DNA of 64,000 nt from Cupriavidus oxalaticus (GTDB taxonomy: Bacteria; Pseudomonadota; Gammaproteobacteria; Burkholderiales; Burkholderiaceae), in NCBI RefSeq assembly GCF_016894385.1, contig NZ_CP069812.1, forward strand, positions 3,410,001-3,474,000, given 5' to 3'. A model generated the notes under the pieces. That model searched no databases. It was not told the DNA's origin and saw only the letters and a list, made by a program, of their open reading frames with translations. Every line of letters begins with the position of its first letter. Position 1 is the stretch's first letter. The position numbers and the translations under genes are program-made. This document shows positions 1-8,938 of this stretch, piece by piece.

Positions 1-754
1 GCGCCAGCCCGCACGCCGTCACCACGCCGCCGTAGCGCACCTGCGCACACGCGTTGACCAGGGTATGCGAGCCGACCGAATCCACCACCGCGGCCCAGCG
101 TTCCTTCTGCAGCGGCTTGCCGGGCGCGCCCAGCTCGGCGCGGTCGATGACCTCGGCGGCACCCAGTGCCTTGAGGAAATCCGCCTCATTGGTCTTGCCG
201 GTCGACGCCACCACCTTGTAGCCCAGCTTGCTCAGCACCGCGATCGCGACCGAGCCCACCCCGCCCGAGGCGCCGGTCACCAGCACCTCGCCATCGCCGG
301 GCCGCACCGGGCCGTTGACGCCGCCGCGCTCCAGCGCCAGCACCGACAGCATCGCGGTATAGCCGGCGGTGCCGATCGCCATGGACTGGCGCGTGGTGAA
401 GGCATCGGGCAGGCGCACCAGCCAGTCGCCCTTCAGCCGCGCGCGCTGCGCCAGGCAGCCCCAGTGGGTCTCGCCCACGCCGTAGCCGTTCAGCACCACC
501 TTGTCGCCGGCCTGCCAGCGCGGGCTGGACGATTCCAGCACGGTGCCGGCCCCGTCGATGCCCGCCACCATCGGCCACTTGCGCACCACCGGCGAGCGGC
601 CCGTGATCGCCAGGCCGTCCTTGAAGTTGATGGTGGAGTAGTCCACGGCGACCAGCACGTCGCCCTCGGCCGGCAACTGCGCCTCGTCCAGCATAGCGAT
701 ATTGGCCTGGGTGGCGCCGTCGGCCTGGGTCAGCAGCAATGCCTGGAAGGTCAT
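1..754 (-). CDS. AcuI/YhdH-like NADPH-dependent acrylyl-CoA reductase or quinone oxidoreductase (3' part missing)
   Basis: Medium-chain dehydrogenase/reductase of the zinc-free YhdH/AcuI group. The N-terminal 251 residues are visible and the C-terminus runs off the left edge. The protein begins MTFQALLLTQADGATQ, has the family-typical substrate-side segment FKDGLAITGRSPVVRKWP near residues 45-65, and a nucleotide-binding loop VTGASGGVGSVA near residue 150. The Cys ligands of zinc-type alcohol dehydrogenases are absent. Family members reduce acrylyl-CoA to propionyl-CoA with NADPH or act as quinone reductases; which applies here cannot be told. ATG at 754 is preceded on the minus strand by an AGGAGACACC ribosome site. 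It lies downstream of the dsbC-like gene on the same strand, about 130 bp away. Confidence 0.85.
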   Translation of the reverse strand, partial: MTFQALLLTQADGATQANIAMLDEAQLPAEGDVLVAVDYSTINFKDGLAITGRSPVVRKWPMVAGIDGAGTVLESSSPRWQAGDKVVLNGYGVGETHWGCLAQRARLKGDWLVRLPDAFTTRQSMAIGTAGYTAMLSVLALERGGVNGPVRPGDGEVLVTGASGGVGSVAIAVLSKLGYKVVASTGKTNEADFLKALGAAEVIDRAELGAPGKPLQKERWAAVVDSVGSHTLVNACAQVRYGGVVTACGLA

Positions 755-882
755 GGTGTCTCCTTGTCGCCTGGCGGCGATCGCTTGGGAATGAGGGGAA
801 AGCGGAAAGCAGAACGGCCGGACAAGTCCGGCCGTCGCTCGAGCCGGGAGGATCGACAAGGTAATGCAGGTCCGGCGCGCGC

Positions 883-1641
883 TTATTTCTTGATGCTGGC
901 GAGCTTCTTCTCCAGCGTGGCCACGTCGGCCGCGCCCGGGATGCGGGTGCCGTCCATGAAGAACACCGCGGGCGTGCCGGTGACATTCATGCTCTGGCCC
1001 AGCGCCAGGTTCTCCTGCAGCGGCGTCTGGCAGCTGCCGTTGCCGGTCAACGCCACATGCTTGAGCATCCAGTCGCGCCACGCCTTGGTGCGGTCGGCCG
1101 CGCACCAGACCTGCTTGGCCTTGGTCTCGGAGTCCGGCGACAGCACCGGGTACAGGAAGGTGTACACGGTGATGTTGTCCATCTGCTGGAAGGTCTGCTC
1201 GATGCGCTTGCAGTAGCCGCAGTTGGGATCGGAGAACACCGCGATCTGGCGGCTGCCATCGCCCTTGCTCCACTTGATCGCGCGCGCCAGCGGCAGGTCC
1301 GACCACTTGATGCGGTTGATCTCGGCCATCCGCTCCTCGGTCAGGTTGGTGCCGGTGCGGGTGTCGATCATCTCGCCGTTGAGGATGTAGCGGCCGGTGC
1401 TGTCGGTGTAGACCACCTGCCCGCCGATATTGGCCTCGAACAGGCCCGGCACCGGGGTCTTGGTGATGCTCTTTACCTCGGCACGGCCGCCCAGCACCTT
1501 CTGCAGCGACTCCTTGATGCGGTCAGTACCGGGCTCGCCCGCCGCCATGGCATGCAGGGCAAAGCCGGCCGCAGCCAGGCCGCCAACGACGGCGGTGACG
1601 GCGGCGCTGCGGACAGGGTGGCGGCGCAGGAATTGAAACAT
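883..1641 (-). CDS. dsbC: Thiol:disulfide interchange protein, DsbC family
   Basis: Periplasmic disulfide isomerase of 252 residues. An N-terminal signal peptide (FLRRHPVRSAAVTAVVGG, ending near HAMAAG at about residue 35) leads into the DsbC dimerisation domain (QVVYTDSTGRYILNGEMID, about residues 75-95) and a thioredoxin-fold domain with active site CGYC (FSDPNCGYCKRIEQ, about residue 138) and the cis-proline loop TGTPAVFF near residue 220. A second Cys pair (VWCAADR and GSCQTP) matches the structural disulfide of DsbC. Length and domain order are normal for the family. It rearranges wrong disulfides in exported proteins and is normally kept reduced by DsbD, which is not in this window. It follows the UbiH-family gene with a 44-bp gap, so the two may be co-transcribed. 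Confidence 0.92.
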   Translation of the reverse strand: MFQFLRRHPVRSAAVTAVVGGLAAAGFALHAMAAGEPGTDRIKESLQKVLGGRAEVKSITKTPVPGLFEANIGGQVVYTDSTGRYILNGEMIDTRTGTNLTEERMAEINRIKWSDLPLARAIKWSKGDGSRQIAVFSDPNCGYCKRIEQTFQQMDNITVYTFLYPVLSPDSETKAKQVWCAADRTKAWRDWMLKHVALTGNGSCQTPLQENLALGQSMNVTGTPAVFFMDGTRIPGAADVATLEKKLASIKK

Positions 1642-1685
1642 GTGGACTCCAGGGGTATTCGGTGATCGTTCGGGGCGCGGTGGCG

Positions 1686-2981
1686 TCAGCCGAGCGCGTG
1701 CCCGATCAGGAAACGCTTGAGCAGCGGCTGGCCACCCACCGCGCGCATGCCGGTGTTGCGCACCACCCGCGCCACGCCGCCGGGCAGCGAGAACAGCCGG
1801 TGCAGCCCGTCGGTGGCCGCGGTCAGCGACAGCAGGTCGGTGGCGCGCGCGCGCTCGTAGCGGCGCAGCAGGCGCAGGTCGCCCTCGCTGCGGAAAGGTT
1901 CTTTGTCGGCCATCACGCGGCCAAGTTCCGCGACATCGCGCAGGCCCAGGTTCATGCCCTGCCCCGCCAGCGGGTGCACCACGTGGGCGGCGTCGCCGAC
2001 CAGCGCCACGTGCGGCTGCACGAACTGGTCGGCGCGCTGCAGCACCAGCGGGAAGCCCTGCGCCGGCGTCACGCAGCGCAGCGTGCCGAAGTGGCTGCCG
2101 ACCGCGCCGGCGGCGCCCTGCATCACGGTGGCGGCAAGCGCCTCGGGCGACAGCGCGAGCAGGTCGCGCGCGTGCGCTTCGTCTGCCGACCAGACCATCG
2201 AGACATGGTTGCCCGGCAGCGGCAGCATCGCCAGCACCTCGCCGTTGGCGGGCTCTTCGTCTGCCATCAGCTTTTCCGGCGCGCCCAGGAACCACTGCCA
2301 GGCGGTCTCGTGGTGCGGACGCTCGCAGGCGAAGTTGGCGACCACGCCAAGCTGGCGGTACTTGCGCGTGCTGACGCCGATATGGCACTGCTGGCGCAGC
2401 CACGAGCGCGCACCGTCGGCGCCGATCGCCAGCGCCGTGCGCAGCCTGGTGCCGTTGTCCAGCGTCAGGGTAATGCCCTCCGGATCGCGCTCGCACGCGC
2501 TGGCGGTGCCGTCGTGCCAGGTCACTTGGTGCTGGAAGCCGAGCGCGGTGTCGAGCGCGCGCTCGACATGGCTGGACTCGATGATCCACGCCAGTTGCGG
2601 CACCGCGGCGGCGTAGGCGGAGAAATGCAGGTCGCCGTCCAGGCCGGGCGAGGTTTCGGCGGCGCTGACATCGCCAAAGACACGCATGTCGCGCACCGGC
2701 TGGATGCGCGCCGGGTCCAGCGCCTCCCACACGCGCATCCGCTCCAGCAGCGCCTGCGAGCTGGCCGAGAACGCATAGATACGGCTGTCCCAGTCTTCCG
2801 GGCCGGCTGGCGCACGGCCGACGCCGCGGGGCGGCTTCGGCGCCACCAGTGCCACGTTCATGCCCTGCTGGGCCAGCAACAAGGCGCAGGACTTGCCGAC
2901 GATGCCGCCGCCGACGACGGCAACCTGGAAAGCGGAGGAATTGCGCGCAGCGGTGTGCGCGGACGCGTGGGATCGGCTCAT
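1686..2981 (-). CDS. UbiH/UbiF/VisC-family FAD-dependent hydroxylase (ubiquinone biosynthesis)
   Basis: Flavoprotein monooxygenase of 431 residues. It shows the N-terminal Rossmann FAD motif VVGGGIVGKSCALLLAQQG (about residues 22-40), the middle motif IGADGARSWLRQQ (about residue 240) and the C-terminal FAD/ribityl motif VGDAAHVVHPLAGQGMNLG (about residue 325), which is diagnostic of the UbiH/Coq6 group. These enzymes hydroxylate the octaprenyl-phenol ring during ubiquinone synthesis. The ring position (C1, C5 or C6) cannot be assigned from sequence alone, so no symbol is given. The ATG at 2981 gives a 20-residue lead before the FAD motif, and LGL/RDV follows the last motif as usual. Downstream lies dsbC on the same strand. 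Confidence 0.88.
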   Translation of the reverse strand: MSRSHASAHTAARNSSAFQVAVVGGGIVGKSCALLLAQQGMNVALVAPKPPRGVGRAPAGPEDWDSRIYAFSASSQALLERMRVWEALDPARIQPVRDMRVFGDVSAAETSPGLDGDLHFSAYAAAVPQLAWIIESSHVERALDTALGFQHQVTWHDGTASACERDPEGITLTLDNGTRLRTALAIGADGARSWLRQQCHIGVSTRKYRQLGVVANFACERPHHETAWQWFLGAPEKLMADEEPANGEVLAMLPLPGNHVSMVWSADEAHARDLLALSPEALAATVMQGAAGAVGSHFGTLRCVTPAQGFPLVLQRADQFVQPHVALVGDAAHVVHPLAGQGMNLGLRDVAELGRVMADKEPFRSEGDLRLLRRYERARATDLLSLTAATDGLHRLFSLPGGVARVVRNTGMRAVGGQPLLKRFLIGHALG

Positions 2982-3166
2982 GGCTGGATTATAGCCACGT
3001 CACTCCGGGCTCCTTCGGGCGGGAGGGAGGGGCGTTCGTTATTTCTTCAGGTCATTAGGCTTATGACAAAACTGTCGGTGCAAGGAGCCGAGTTCGGAAC
3101 TGCACAGCCTATATTGAAACGAAATGTTTCTGACCGGGGACGAACCACCTGAAGGGAGGTGGACCA

Positions 3167-3424
3167 ATGAAGAAGGCGCTTTGGATTGCCGCGGTGGGTA
3201 TCGCGGTTGCAGGGGGATCGGCATTCGGAGGCACGACTGGCCCGCGGGACGTTTACACCGATGGCGCCAAGGTCTCCAAGTTCGATGTGTATTCGGATGG
3301 AGCACGGTCAATCGACCGGCGGGACGTGTTCCTGGATGGTGCAAGGGCAATCGACAGGCGCGACATGTTTACGGACGGCGCCAAGACCACGGATATGCGG
3401 GACCAGTTCACGGACGGCGCATGA
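3167..3424 (+). CDS. Small secreted protein with five tandem D-x-(Y/F)-x-DGA repeats
   Basis: An 85-residue protein that I do not recognise as a named family. A Sec signal peptide is clear (MKKALWIAAVGIAVAGG, cleavage expected after SAFG near residue 22). The mature 60-odd residues are almost entirely five tandem units of 12-13 residues: RDVYTDGAKVSK, FDVYSDGARSIDR, RDVFLDGARAIDR, RDMFTDGAKTTDM, RDQFTDGA. Each has an acidic-aromatic-DGA core and a basic linker. The start is decided by a near-perfect ribosome site (AGGGAGGTGG) ending four bases before ATG. A strong terminator follows at 3465. It is a single-gene unit divergent from the UbiH-family gene. The regular Asp/Gly pattern could bind a metal ion or another ligand, but that is only inference. 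Confidence 0.8.
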   Translation: MKKALWIAAVGIAVAGGSAFGGTTGPRDVYTDGAKVSKFDVYSDGARSIDRRDVFLDGARAIDRRDMFTDGAKTTDMRDQFTDGA

Positions 3425-3464
3425 ACGTCGTGAACCTCGATTGAGCGGAAGCGGCGCTCACGCA

Positions 3465-3498
3465 ACGGCCAGGATGACTTCCTGGCCGTCTTGTTTTT
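3465..3498 (+). terminator. Rho-independent terminator after the DGA-repeat gene
   Basis: Perfect 10-bp stem ACGGCCAGGA / TCCTGGCCGT with a 5-base loop (TGACT), followed by CTTGTTTTTG. It lies 40 bp after the stop codon and insulates the small gene from ychF. Confidence 0.85.
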
Positions 3499-3719
3499 GT
3501 ATGCCGTGCAAATCGCCCCCGGCCAGCAACCCCGCAGTCCCGATAGGGTTACAATTATCGTTTTTCGTGGCAGACCCCGTACAGCCGTCGAGCGACGCTC
3601 GATGTGATGTGTTTGTCTCGTCCGATGCAGTCCCGTCACCGGCCCGCCAGGCGCCCCGTCGCCAACCCGCCCCGGCGCCGGACCGCGTCCCGCAACCCCC
3701 TGATTTCTAAGACAAGACC

Positions 3720-4811
3720 ATGAGCCTCAAATGCGGCATCGTCGGCCTGCCCAACGTCGGCAAGTCCACGCTGTTCAATGCCCTGACCAAGGCCGGCATC
3801 GCCGCCGAAAACTATCCGTTCTGCACGATCGAGCCCAATGTGGGCGTGGTCGAAGTGCCGGATCCGAGGCTCGCCAGCCTGGCCGAGATCGTCAAGCCCG
3901 AGCGCATCCTGCCGGCCACGGTCGAGTTCGTCGACATCGCCGGCCTGGTGGCGGGCGCGTCCAAGGGTGAAGGCCTGGGCAACCAGTTCCTGGCCAATAT
4001 CCGCGAAACCGACGCCATCACCCACGTGGTGCGCTGCTTCGAAGACGACAACGTGATCCACGTGGCCGGCAAGGTCGACCCGCTGTCGGACATCGAAGTC
4101 ATCAACACCGAACTGGCGCTGGCCGACCTGGCCACCGTGGAAAAGGCCCTGGCCCGCTACGTCAAGCCGGCCCGCGCCGGCGACAAGGAAGCGCAGCGCC
4201 TGGTCGCCGTGCTGGAAAAGGCGCAGGCCGTGCTCGACCAGGCCAAGGCCGTGCGCACGCTGGACCTGGCCCCGGAAGAGTGGGAGGCCATCCGTCCGTT
4301 CTGCCTGATCACCGCCAAGCCGACCATGTACGTCGCCAACGTGCGTGAAGACGGCTTCGAGAACAACCCGCACCTGGACGCGGTGCGCGAGTACGCCAAG
4401 CAGACCAACTCGCCGGTGGTGGCCGTGTGCGCCGCCATCGAAGCCGAGATCGCCGACCTGGACGACGCCGACAAGGCCGAATTCCTGGCCGACCTGGGCA
4501 TGGAAGAACCGGGCCTGGACCGCGTGATCCGCGCCGGCTTCAAGCTGCTGGGCCTGCAGACCTACTTCACCGCCGGCGTGAAGGAAGTGCGCGCCTGGAC
4601 CATCCATGTCGGCGACACCGCGCCCAAGGCGGCCGGCGTGATCCATACCGACTTCGAGCGCGGCTTTATCCGCGCGCAGACCATCGCCTACGACGATTAC
4701 ATCTCGTTCAAGGGCGAGACCGGCGCCAAGGAAGCCGGCAAGATGCGCGCGGAAGGCAAGGAATACGTGGTGAAGGATGGGGATGTGCTGAACTTCCTGT
4801 TCAACGTCTGA
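3720..4811 (+). CDS. ychF: Redox-responsive ATPase / ribosome-associated P-loop protein YchF
   Basis: OBG-family P-loop NTPase of 363 residues, the usual YchF length. It has the G1 motif [14 protein letters not shown] (residues 8-21), the switch region with [18 protein letters not shown] (about residues 70-87, containing the His-to-hydrophobic change that marks this HAS-NTPase), a central coiled-coil arm (about 130-200) and a C-terminal TGS domain ending [12 protein letters not shown]. YchF prefers ATP over GTP and binds ribosomes. The ATG at 3720 follows CTAAGACAAGACC with only a weak ribosome site. In many proteobacteria ychF follows pth; here it is preceded by a terminator and followed by another, so it appears monocistronic. 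Confidence 0.96.
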   Translation: MSLKCGIVGLPNVGKSTLFNALTKAGIAAENYPFCTIEPNVGVVEVPDPRLASLAEIVKPERILPATVEFVDIAGLVAGASKGEGLGNQFLANIRETDAITHVVRCFEDDNVIHVAGKVDPLSDIEVINTELALADLATVEKALARYVKPARAGDKEAQRLVAVLEKAQAVLDQAKAVRTLDLAPEEWEAIRPFCLITAKPTMYVANVREDGFENNPHLDAVREYAKQTNSPVVAVCAAIEAEIADLDDADKAEFLADLGMEEPGLDRVIRAGFKLLGLQTYFTAGVKEVRAWTIHVGDTAPKAAGVIHTDFERGFIRAQTIAYDDYISFKGETGAKEAGKMRAEGKEYVVKDGDVLNFLFNV

Positions 4812-4825
4812 GCCGGCCCCCGACG

Positions 4826-4858
4826 ACAAAAAACCCGCGAACTCCGCGGGTTTTTTGT
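4826..4858. terminator. Bidirectional rho-independent terminator between ychF and the GDYXXLXY gene
   Basis: A 14-bp perfect inverted repeat ACAAAAAACCCGCG / CGCGGGTTTTTTGT with a 5-base loop. The A-tract and T-tract on either side let it terminate ychF (plus) and the convergent three-gene operon (minus). Confidence 0.9.
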
Positions 4859-4890
4859 TTCCTGCCGGGCGCCTGGCAGCACCTGCCGCC

Positions 4891-5388
4891 TCACAGCGTC
4901 TCCATCTCCTTCCCCCGCAGCCCCACCAGCAGCGCCTGGCCGTCCGCTCCCACGCGGAACTCCCCATACATGGCCCGGGCGAAGCGCTCGCCCTGGCCCT
5001 CCTGGAAGAAATACGCGTCGGTCGACACCTGCACCTGCGCCCCGCCCCAGCGCGACCGCGCCGCCTGGAAGCGCAGCAGCTGCTCGCCCACGCCCAGCGG
5101 CCCGCCGTCGTGCAGCCGCACGAAGCTGGCCACGCCCTGCGCGTCGCGCCGGATCACGGCCACGCCGTCGCGCGGCGGGCGCTGCGCCGGCCCCTGCGCC
5201 GTGCGGATCTGGTTGCCGAGGTCGAAGTTCAGCGCCATGTAGTCGCCCTGCATCAGCGAGCGCGGGTCGACCGGCGCGAGCCGCAGCAGCACGGTGTCGC
5301 CGCGTGCCAGCAGCGCTTCCTTGCCGGCGATGCCGACGGCGGCCAGCGCCAGGGTCAGCGCCCACGCGATCAGGATCCAGCGCTTCAT
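4891..5388 (-). CDS. GDYXXLXY-domain protein, last gene of a three-gene membrane operon
   Basis: A 165-residue protein with one N-terminal membrane segment (WILIAWALTLALAAVGIAG, about residues 4-22) and a periplasmic remainder carrying the defining motif MQGDYMALNFDL near residue 50. Function is unknown; the family is named after the motif. Its ATG overlaps the stop of the DUF4401 gene (ATGA), indicating translational coupling. In many proteobacteria the same three families (DUF2157, DUF4401, GDYXXLXY) occur together, so they probably form one membrane unit. No catalytic residues can be recognised. Confidence 0.85.
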   Translation of the reverse strand: MKRWILIAWALTLALAAVGIAGKEALLARGDTVLLRLAPVDPRSLMQGDYMALNFDLGNQIRTAQGPAQRPPRDGVAVIRRDAQGVASFVRLHDGGPLGVGEQLLRFQAARSRWGGAQVQVSTDAYFFQEGQGERFARAMYGEFRVGADGQALLVGLRGKEMETL

Positions 5389-6503
5389 GCGAACTCCTTG
5401 CCGGTGCGGCCGTGCAGCAGCCAGTAGCGCCCGGCCAGCAGCAGCACGCCCGCCGCGGCCAGCGTGACGGACTTGGCCAGCAGGGTCCAGTGCAGCGCGC
5501 TGTAGTACCAGACAAAGCCAATGGCAATGGCGGCGACGCCCAGGCCCATCCAGGCCATGGAAGCCCGGCGCAGGGCCAGCGCCAGCGCCAGCGCGCCGGC
5601 CACGACGGCAGGCGCAGCCGCCATCAGCGCGCCAAAGGCGAGCGTGCCGGCGAGCACTGCCGCCTGCATGGCGGAGCCTGCGGCCAGGCGGCGGCACTCG
5701 GTCAGGGCAAAGCCAGCCAGCACCAGCGTCAGCAGCGCGCCCGCGATCCAGTGCGCCATCGACAGGCGCCCCGCCTCCGGATCGAACAGCCACGCCATCG
5801 GGTGGCTCATCCCGGTCACGACCAGCGCCATGGCGAGCGCTGCCAGCAGCGTGGCATCGGCGAGCGGCTCCAGCAGGGCATGCCGCCCCGCCGCGCACAC
5901 GCGCGCTTCGGCCAGCGTGAAGCCGGTCGCCAGCGCGCAGCCCAGCGGCGCCAGCCAGCCGAGCGACCACGCCAGCGCCTGCCAGTCATCGGCGGACCCA
6001 TGCGGCAGCGCCAGGTGCACGGCGCCCGCCACCCCGATCCAGACGCCAAGCCCGGACAGCAGCCGGTGCAGCCGGTTGGTGACCAGCAAGGCCAGCGCGG
6101 CCTCGAACACCGCGATGCCGGCCCAGAAGCCGGCGGTCTCGGTCACGCGTGTAAAGCCCAGCGCCTCGACCCATCCATACACCGCCATCCCCTGCCCGCA
6201 CAGGCTGACCGCCAGCGCGAACTGGCTCGCCGCGATGCCGCCGCCACGCCAGTACAGCAACGCGGCCAGCGCGATCATGGCCAGCCCGGTCACGGCCATG
6301 GCGACGCCGTTTTCGCGCGCGGCCACGAACACCGTCCCGACCAGGAACATCTGGAAGAACAAGGCGCCGAGCCAGCCGGCCGCGCCCATCAGGCAACGCA
6401 CCGCCCACGGCGCGTGGCTGTGCTCCGGGCATTCGCCCTGCACCGCGCCGCGCGCGGCCAGCTCCTGCCATAGCCGTTGTTCGGTCTGCAAGGTGGTGCT
6501 CAT
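5385..6503 (-). CDS. DUF4401-type multi-span membrane protein
   Basis: A 372-residue integral membrane protein with about ten hydrophobic segments. A short soluble lead (MSTTLQTEQRLWQELAARGA) precedes the first span near residue 45, and the C-terminus ends in a basic cytoplasmic tail (LLHGRTGKEFA). It is assigned to the DUF4401 type by length, predicted topology and its position between a DUF2157-type and a GDYXXLXY gene. Both neighbours overlap it by four bases (ATGA), which is strong evidence for one operon transcribed 7546 to 4891. No function is known. Confidence 0.75.
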   Translation of the reverse strand: MSTTLQTEQRLWQELAARGAVQGECPEHSHAPWAVRCLMGAAGWLGALFFQMFLVGTVFVAARENGVAMAVTGLAMIALAALLYWRGGGIAASQFALAVSLCGQGMAVYGWVEALGFTRVTETAGFWAGIAVFEAALALLVTNRLHRLLSGLGVWIGVAGAVHLALPHGSADDWQALAWSLGWLAPLGCALATGFTLAEARVCAAGRHALLEPLADATLLAALAMALVVTGMSHPMAWLFDPEAGRLSMAHWIAGALLTLVLAGFALTECRRLAAGSAMQAAVLAGTLAFGALMAAAPAVVAGALALALALRRASMAWMGLGVAAIAIGFVWYYSALHWTLLAKSVTLAAAGVLLLAGRYWLLHGRTGKEFA

Positions 6504-7546
6504 GCCTGCTCCGGTTGGGCGCGCAGTTGGGCGCGCAGCTGCGCCCGATAGGCGCGCATCAGCCACGCCGCCGCGCCGGCGGCCAGCCCGATGGTGACCA
6601 GCCCGAGCAGCAGGAACGCGCCGAAGTCGCCCTTGCCCTCGAACAGCAGCTTGCCGAGGCCGGCCACCACCAGCACGATGCCCGTCAGGCAGGTCAGGCT
6701 CAGCACGACGATATCGAAGGCGCGTTGCCGGTACCACCACGCCAGTCCAGCCAGCACGGCCACCGCAACCACGAACGACGCCGCATCGAAGCGGCTGTCG
6801 AACAGGCTGGCCAGCCCCAGCGAGCCGGCCTGCACGCACGCCAGCGCCGCCAGCAAGCGGCTGCCGGTCTGTCCCCGGAAGCCCAGCCCGGGCGCGCGGA
6901 CGGCCAGCAGGTGCCACAGCGCCAGTTGCAGCAGCACCGCCCCCAGCAGGGCCAGGGTGGCGGTGCGCAGGTAGCGGCTGTCGAACAGCAGCGCGAACAG
7001 GCCATCCATGCCGAAACGGATGCTGAAGTAGCGCAGCAGCGCCACGTTGCCGACCACCAGCACCAGCCACCAGTGCGGCGCCGCGCGCGCCGCCAGTGCC
7101 CACGGCACCGCCAGCAGCGCCCACAGCGCAAACAGCTGCCAGGCATCGGCGCCGGTCTGGTAGGTCTGGCCCATTACGGCGAGCAGCACGCCGGACAGCA
7201 CCTGCGCGCCGCCCAGCGCGGCGCGGCCGGCGGCGTCGGCGGGACGCATCCAGGCGAACGCGGCCAGCACCGTGATGGCGGCAGCGAGCAAGCCGAATCT
7301 GGAGAACTTGTGCAGCTCTTGCCAGTTGAAGGCAAAGAAGACGATCACGCCGGCGCACAGCAGCGCGGTGCCCAGCGCCATCAGCGCCCGGTCGAGCCAG
7401 CGGCGCCAGTCGGCAGCGGCCGGCTCGGTGCGTGCCCAGGGCGCGGCGATCGCCTCGGCAGGCAGCCGTCCGTGTGCGCGCCAGTCGGCCAGTGCCCGGC
7501 GGATGGCGCGCCGTTCGCCGTTTGCCACGGTGGAGGTGACTTGCAT
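6500..7546 (-). CDS. DUF2157-domain membrane protein, first gene of the operon
   Basis: A 348-residue protein. The first 70 residues are soluble and helical (RRAIRRALADWRAHGRLPAE), typical of the DUF2157 N-terminus, followed by about ten membrane spans (first near LMALGTALLCAGVIVFFAF). I chose ATG 7546 over the in-frame ATG at 7585 because it has a purine-rich AAGGGCGAGC directly upstream and because family members start just before the helical lead. The stop overlaps the next ATG by four bases. The gene is divergent from the MTA/SAH nucleosidase gene, so 7547-7686 must hold both promoters; no clear boxes are visible there. Confidence 0.8.
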   Translation of the reverse strand: MQVTSTVANGERRAIRRALADWRAHGRLPAEAIAAPWARTEPAAADWRRWLDRALMALGTALLCAGVIVFFAFNWQELHKFSRFGLLAAAITVLAAFAWMRPADAAGRAALGGAQVLSGVLLAVMGQTYQTGADAWQLFALWALLAVPWALAARAAPHWWLVLVVGNVALLRYFSIRFGMDGLFALLFDSRYLRTATLALLGAVLLQLALWHLLAVRAPGLGFRGQTGSRLLAALACVQAGSLGLASLFDSRFDAASFVVAVAVLAGLAWWYRQRAFDIVVLSLTCLTGIVLVVAGLGKLLFEGKGDFGAFLLLGLVTIGLAAGAAAWLMRAYRAQLRAQLRAQPEQA

Positions 7547-7686
7547 GCTCGCCCTTGCGTGCCCGGATGCGTGGGACTTTAGCAAAGCGGCGCCCGGGCC
7601 GCACCCGTCTTGCGGCGCGCCGGCGCTATGCCTGGTGCATGAGCGCCGGTATGCTCTGGTTTTTCGCCTTCCGATCTGCCTGCCCC

Positions 7687-8475
7687 ATGACCCTGGGAAT
7701 CCTTGCCGCCATTCACGACGAAGTCGACGGCCTGGTGGCCGCGATGCGCCACGACGACAGCCGCGCCATGGTGCACACCATTGGCATGCGCGACTACTAC
7801 GCCGGCAACCTTTACGGCCAGCCGTGCGTGCTGGTGCTGGCGCGCATGGGCAAGGTGGCAGCCTCGGCGACCACGGTCACTTTGATCCGGGAGTTCGGCG
7901 CCACCCAGGTGGTCTTTACCGGGCTGGCGGGCGGCGTCGGCGCCGACACCAACGTCGGCGACATCGTCATCGCGGACCGGACGATCCAGCACGACCTCGA
8001 CGCGCGCCCGTTCTTCGACCGCCACGAAGTGCCGCTGCTGGATCGCGCCGAGTTCCCGGCCGACCCGGCGCTGACCGCGGAACTGGAAGGCGCGGCCGCG
8101 GATTTCCTGCGGCTCGACCTGGCCGCCGACGTGCCGCCCGAGGTGCTGGCCCGTTTCGGCGTGGCCAGGCCGGCCCTGCACAAGGGCATGATCGCCAGCG
8201 GCGACCAGTTTATCGGCGCCCCGGCCGCGGTGGCGGAACTGCGCGACCGGCTGCCCGGGCTGCTGGCGGTGGAGATGGAAGGCGCGGCGGTGGCGCAGGT
8301 TTGCCATGAATACGGCGTGCCATACGCGGTCATGCGCACGGTGTCGGACCGGGCCGACGATACCGCGCATGTGGACTTCGCGGCATTCCTGAAAGACGTG
8401 GCCAGCCACTATTCCAACGGCGTGCTGCGCCGGCTGCTGGCCGCGCGGGCCGAAGCGGATCCCGTGCGGACCTGA
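7687..8475 (+). CDS. mtnN: 5'-methylthioadenosine/S-adenosylhomocysteine nucleosidase
   Basis: PNP/UDP-phosphorylase-fold hydrolase of 262 residues that cleaves adenine from MTA and SAH in methionine salvage and the activated methyl cycle. The N-terminus [16 protein letters not shown] carries the catalytic-acid Glu region, residues [10 protein letters not shown] follow near 60, and the ribose/adenine signature is [15 protein letters not shown] (about residue 198), with the catalytic Asp in [10 protein letters not shown] near 222. It is longer than the E. coli enzyme (232 residues) because of an insert around residues 110-160. ATG 7687 is chosen because the family N-terminus begins there; in-frame upstream ATGs would add an unrelated lead. 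Confidence 0.85.
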   Translation: MTLGILAAIHDEVDGLVAAMRHDDSRAMVHTIGMRDYYAGNLYGQPCVLVLARMGKVAASATTVTLIREFGATQVVFTGLAGGVGADTNVGDIVIADRTIQHDLDARPFFDRHEVPLLDRAEFPADPALTAELEGAAADFLRLDLAADVPPEVLARFGVARPALHKGMIASGDQFIGAPAAVAELRDRLPGLLAVEMEGAAVAQVCHEYGVPYAVMRTVSDRADDTAHVDFAAFLKDVASHYSNGVLRRLLAARAEADPVRT

Positions 8476-8524
8476 CCAGGATCAAGCGGCGCGCAGATTT
8501 CCGAGCGCCGCGTCAGGGCTGGCT

Positions 8525-8770
8525 CTACCGTCCGCGCGGCCGGATTGCGCCCCAGGCACCCACCAGGATGGCGGCGCCGGCAATCACCGCCAGCCAGCTG
8601 CTGAGCTGTCCGTCGACGAACAGATGCAGCGCGCGGCCGCCGTAGAAGGCGGCCGCCGCGCCCGCCGCGCCCAGCACCAGCGCGGCCGGCAGGGTCACGA
8701 CGCGTCCTGCCGGATGCAGCCGGCGTGCCGCCAGTCCCACCAGCAAACCCACGATCAAGGTGCCCAGCAT
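8525..8770 (-). CDS. Small membrane protein resembling the GlsB/YeaQ/YmgE (transglycosylase-associated) family
   Basis: An 81-residue, three-span hydrophobic protein. The pattern [21 protein letters not shown], then a Gly/Ala-rich second span and a third span [17 protein letters not shown], matches the general layout of the GlsB/YeaQ family, whose members are stress-induced inner-membrane proteins of unknown activity. The ATG follows CAGGAGACGCGG. It stands alone, convergent with mtnN and divergent from hemA. Confidence 0.6.
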   Translation of the reverse strand: MLGTLIVGLLVGLAARRLHPAGRVVTLPAALVLGAAGAAAAFYGGRALHLFVDGQLSSWLAVIAGAAILVGAWGAIRPRGR

Positions 8771-8865
8771 CCGCGTCTCCTGTGTAGCCTGAAGCACAGC
8801 CGTGACTGGCTGCGCCGTAACAATACTGCAAACCGGCGCGCCTGCGACGCATACTGGGTATGCGC

Positions 8866-8893
8866 CTGCAATCTGTGGTGCCGGCGGTATAAT
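8866..8893 (+). promoter_or_regulatory. Candidate sigma-70 promoter of hemA
   Basis: A perfect TATAAT (8888-8893) lies 45 bp before the hemA start, with a weak -35 candidate CTGCAA (8866-8871) at a 16-bp spacing. The -10 is convincing and the -35 is not. Confidence 0.5.
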
Positions 8894-8938
8894 GGCAACC
8901 GGTCCGGCCACGCTCCGGATCGTACCTGTCCCCAACCA

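Noticed and set aside
1662..3152. A 496-codon open frame on the plus strand opposite the UbiH-family gene
   Set aside because: Low-complexity His/Arg/Gln translation and no ribosome site; the minus-strand flavoprotein motifs are unambiguous.
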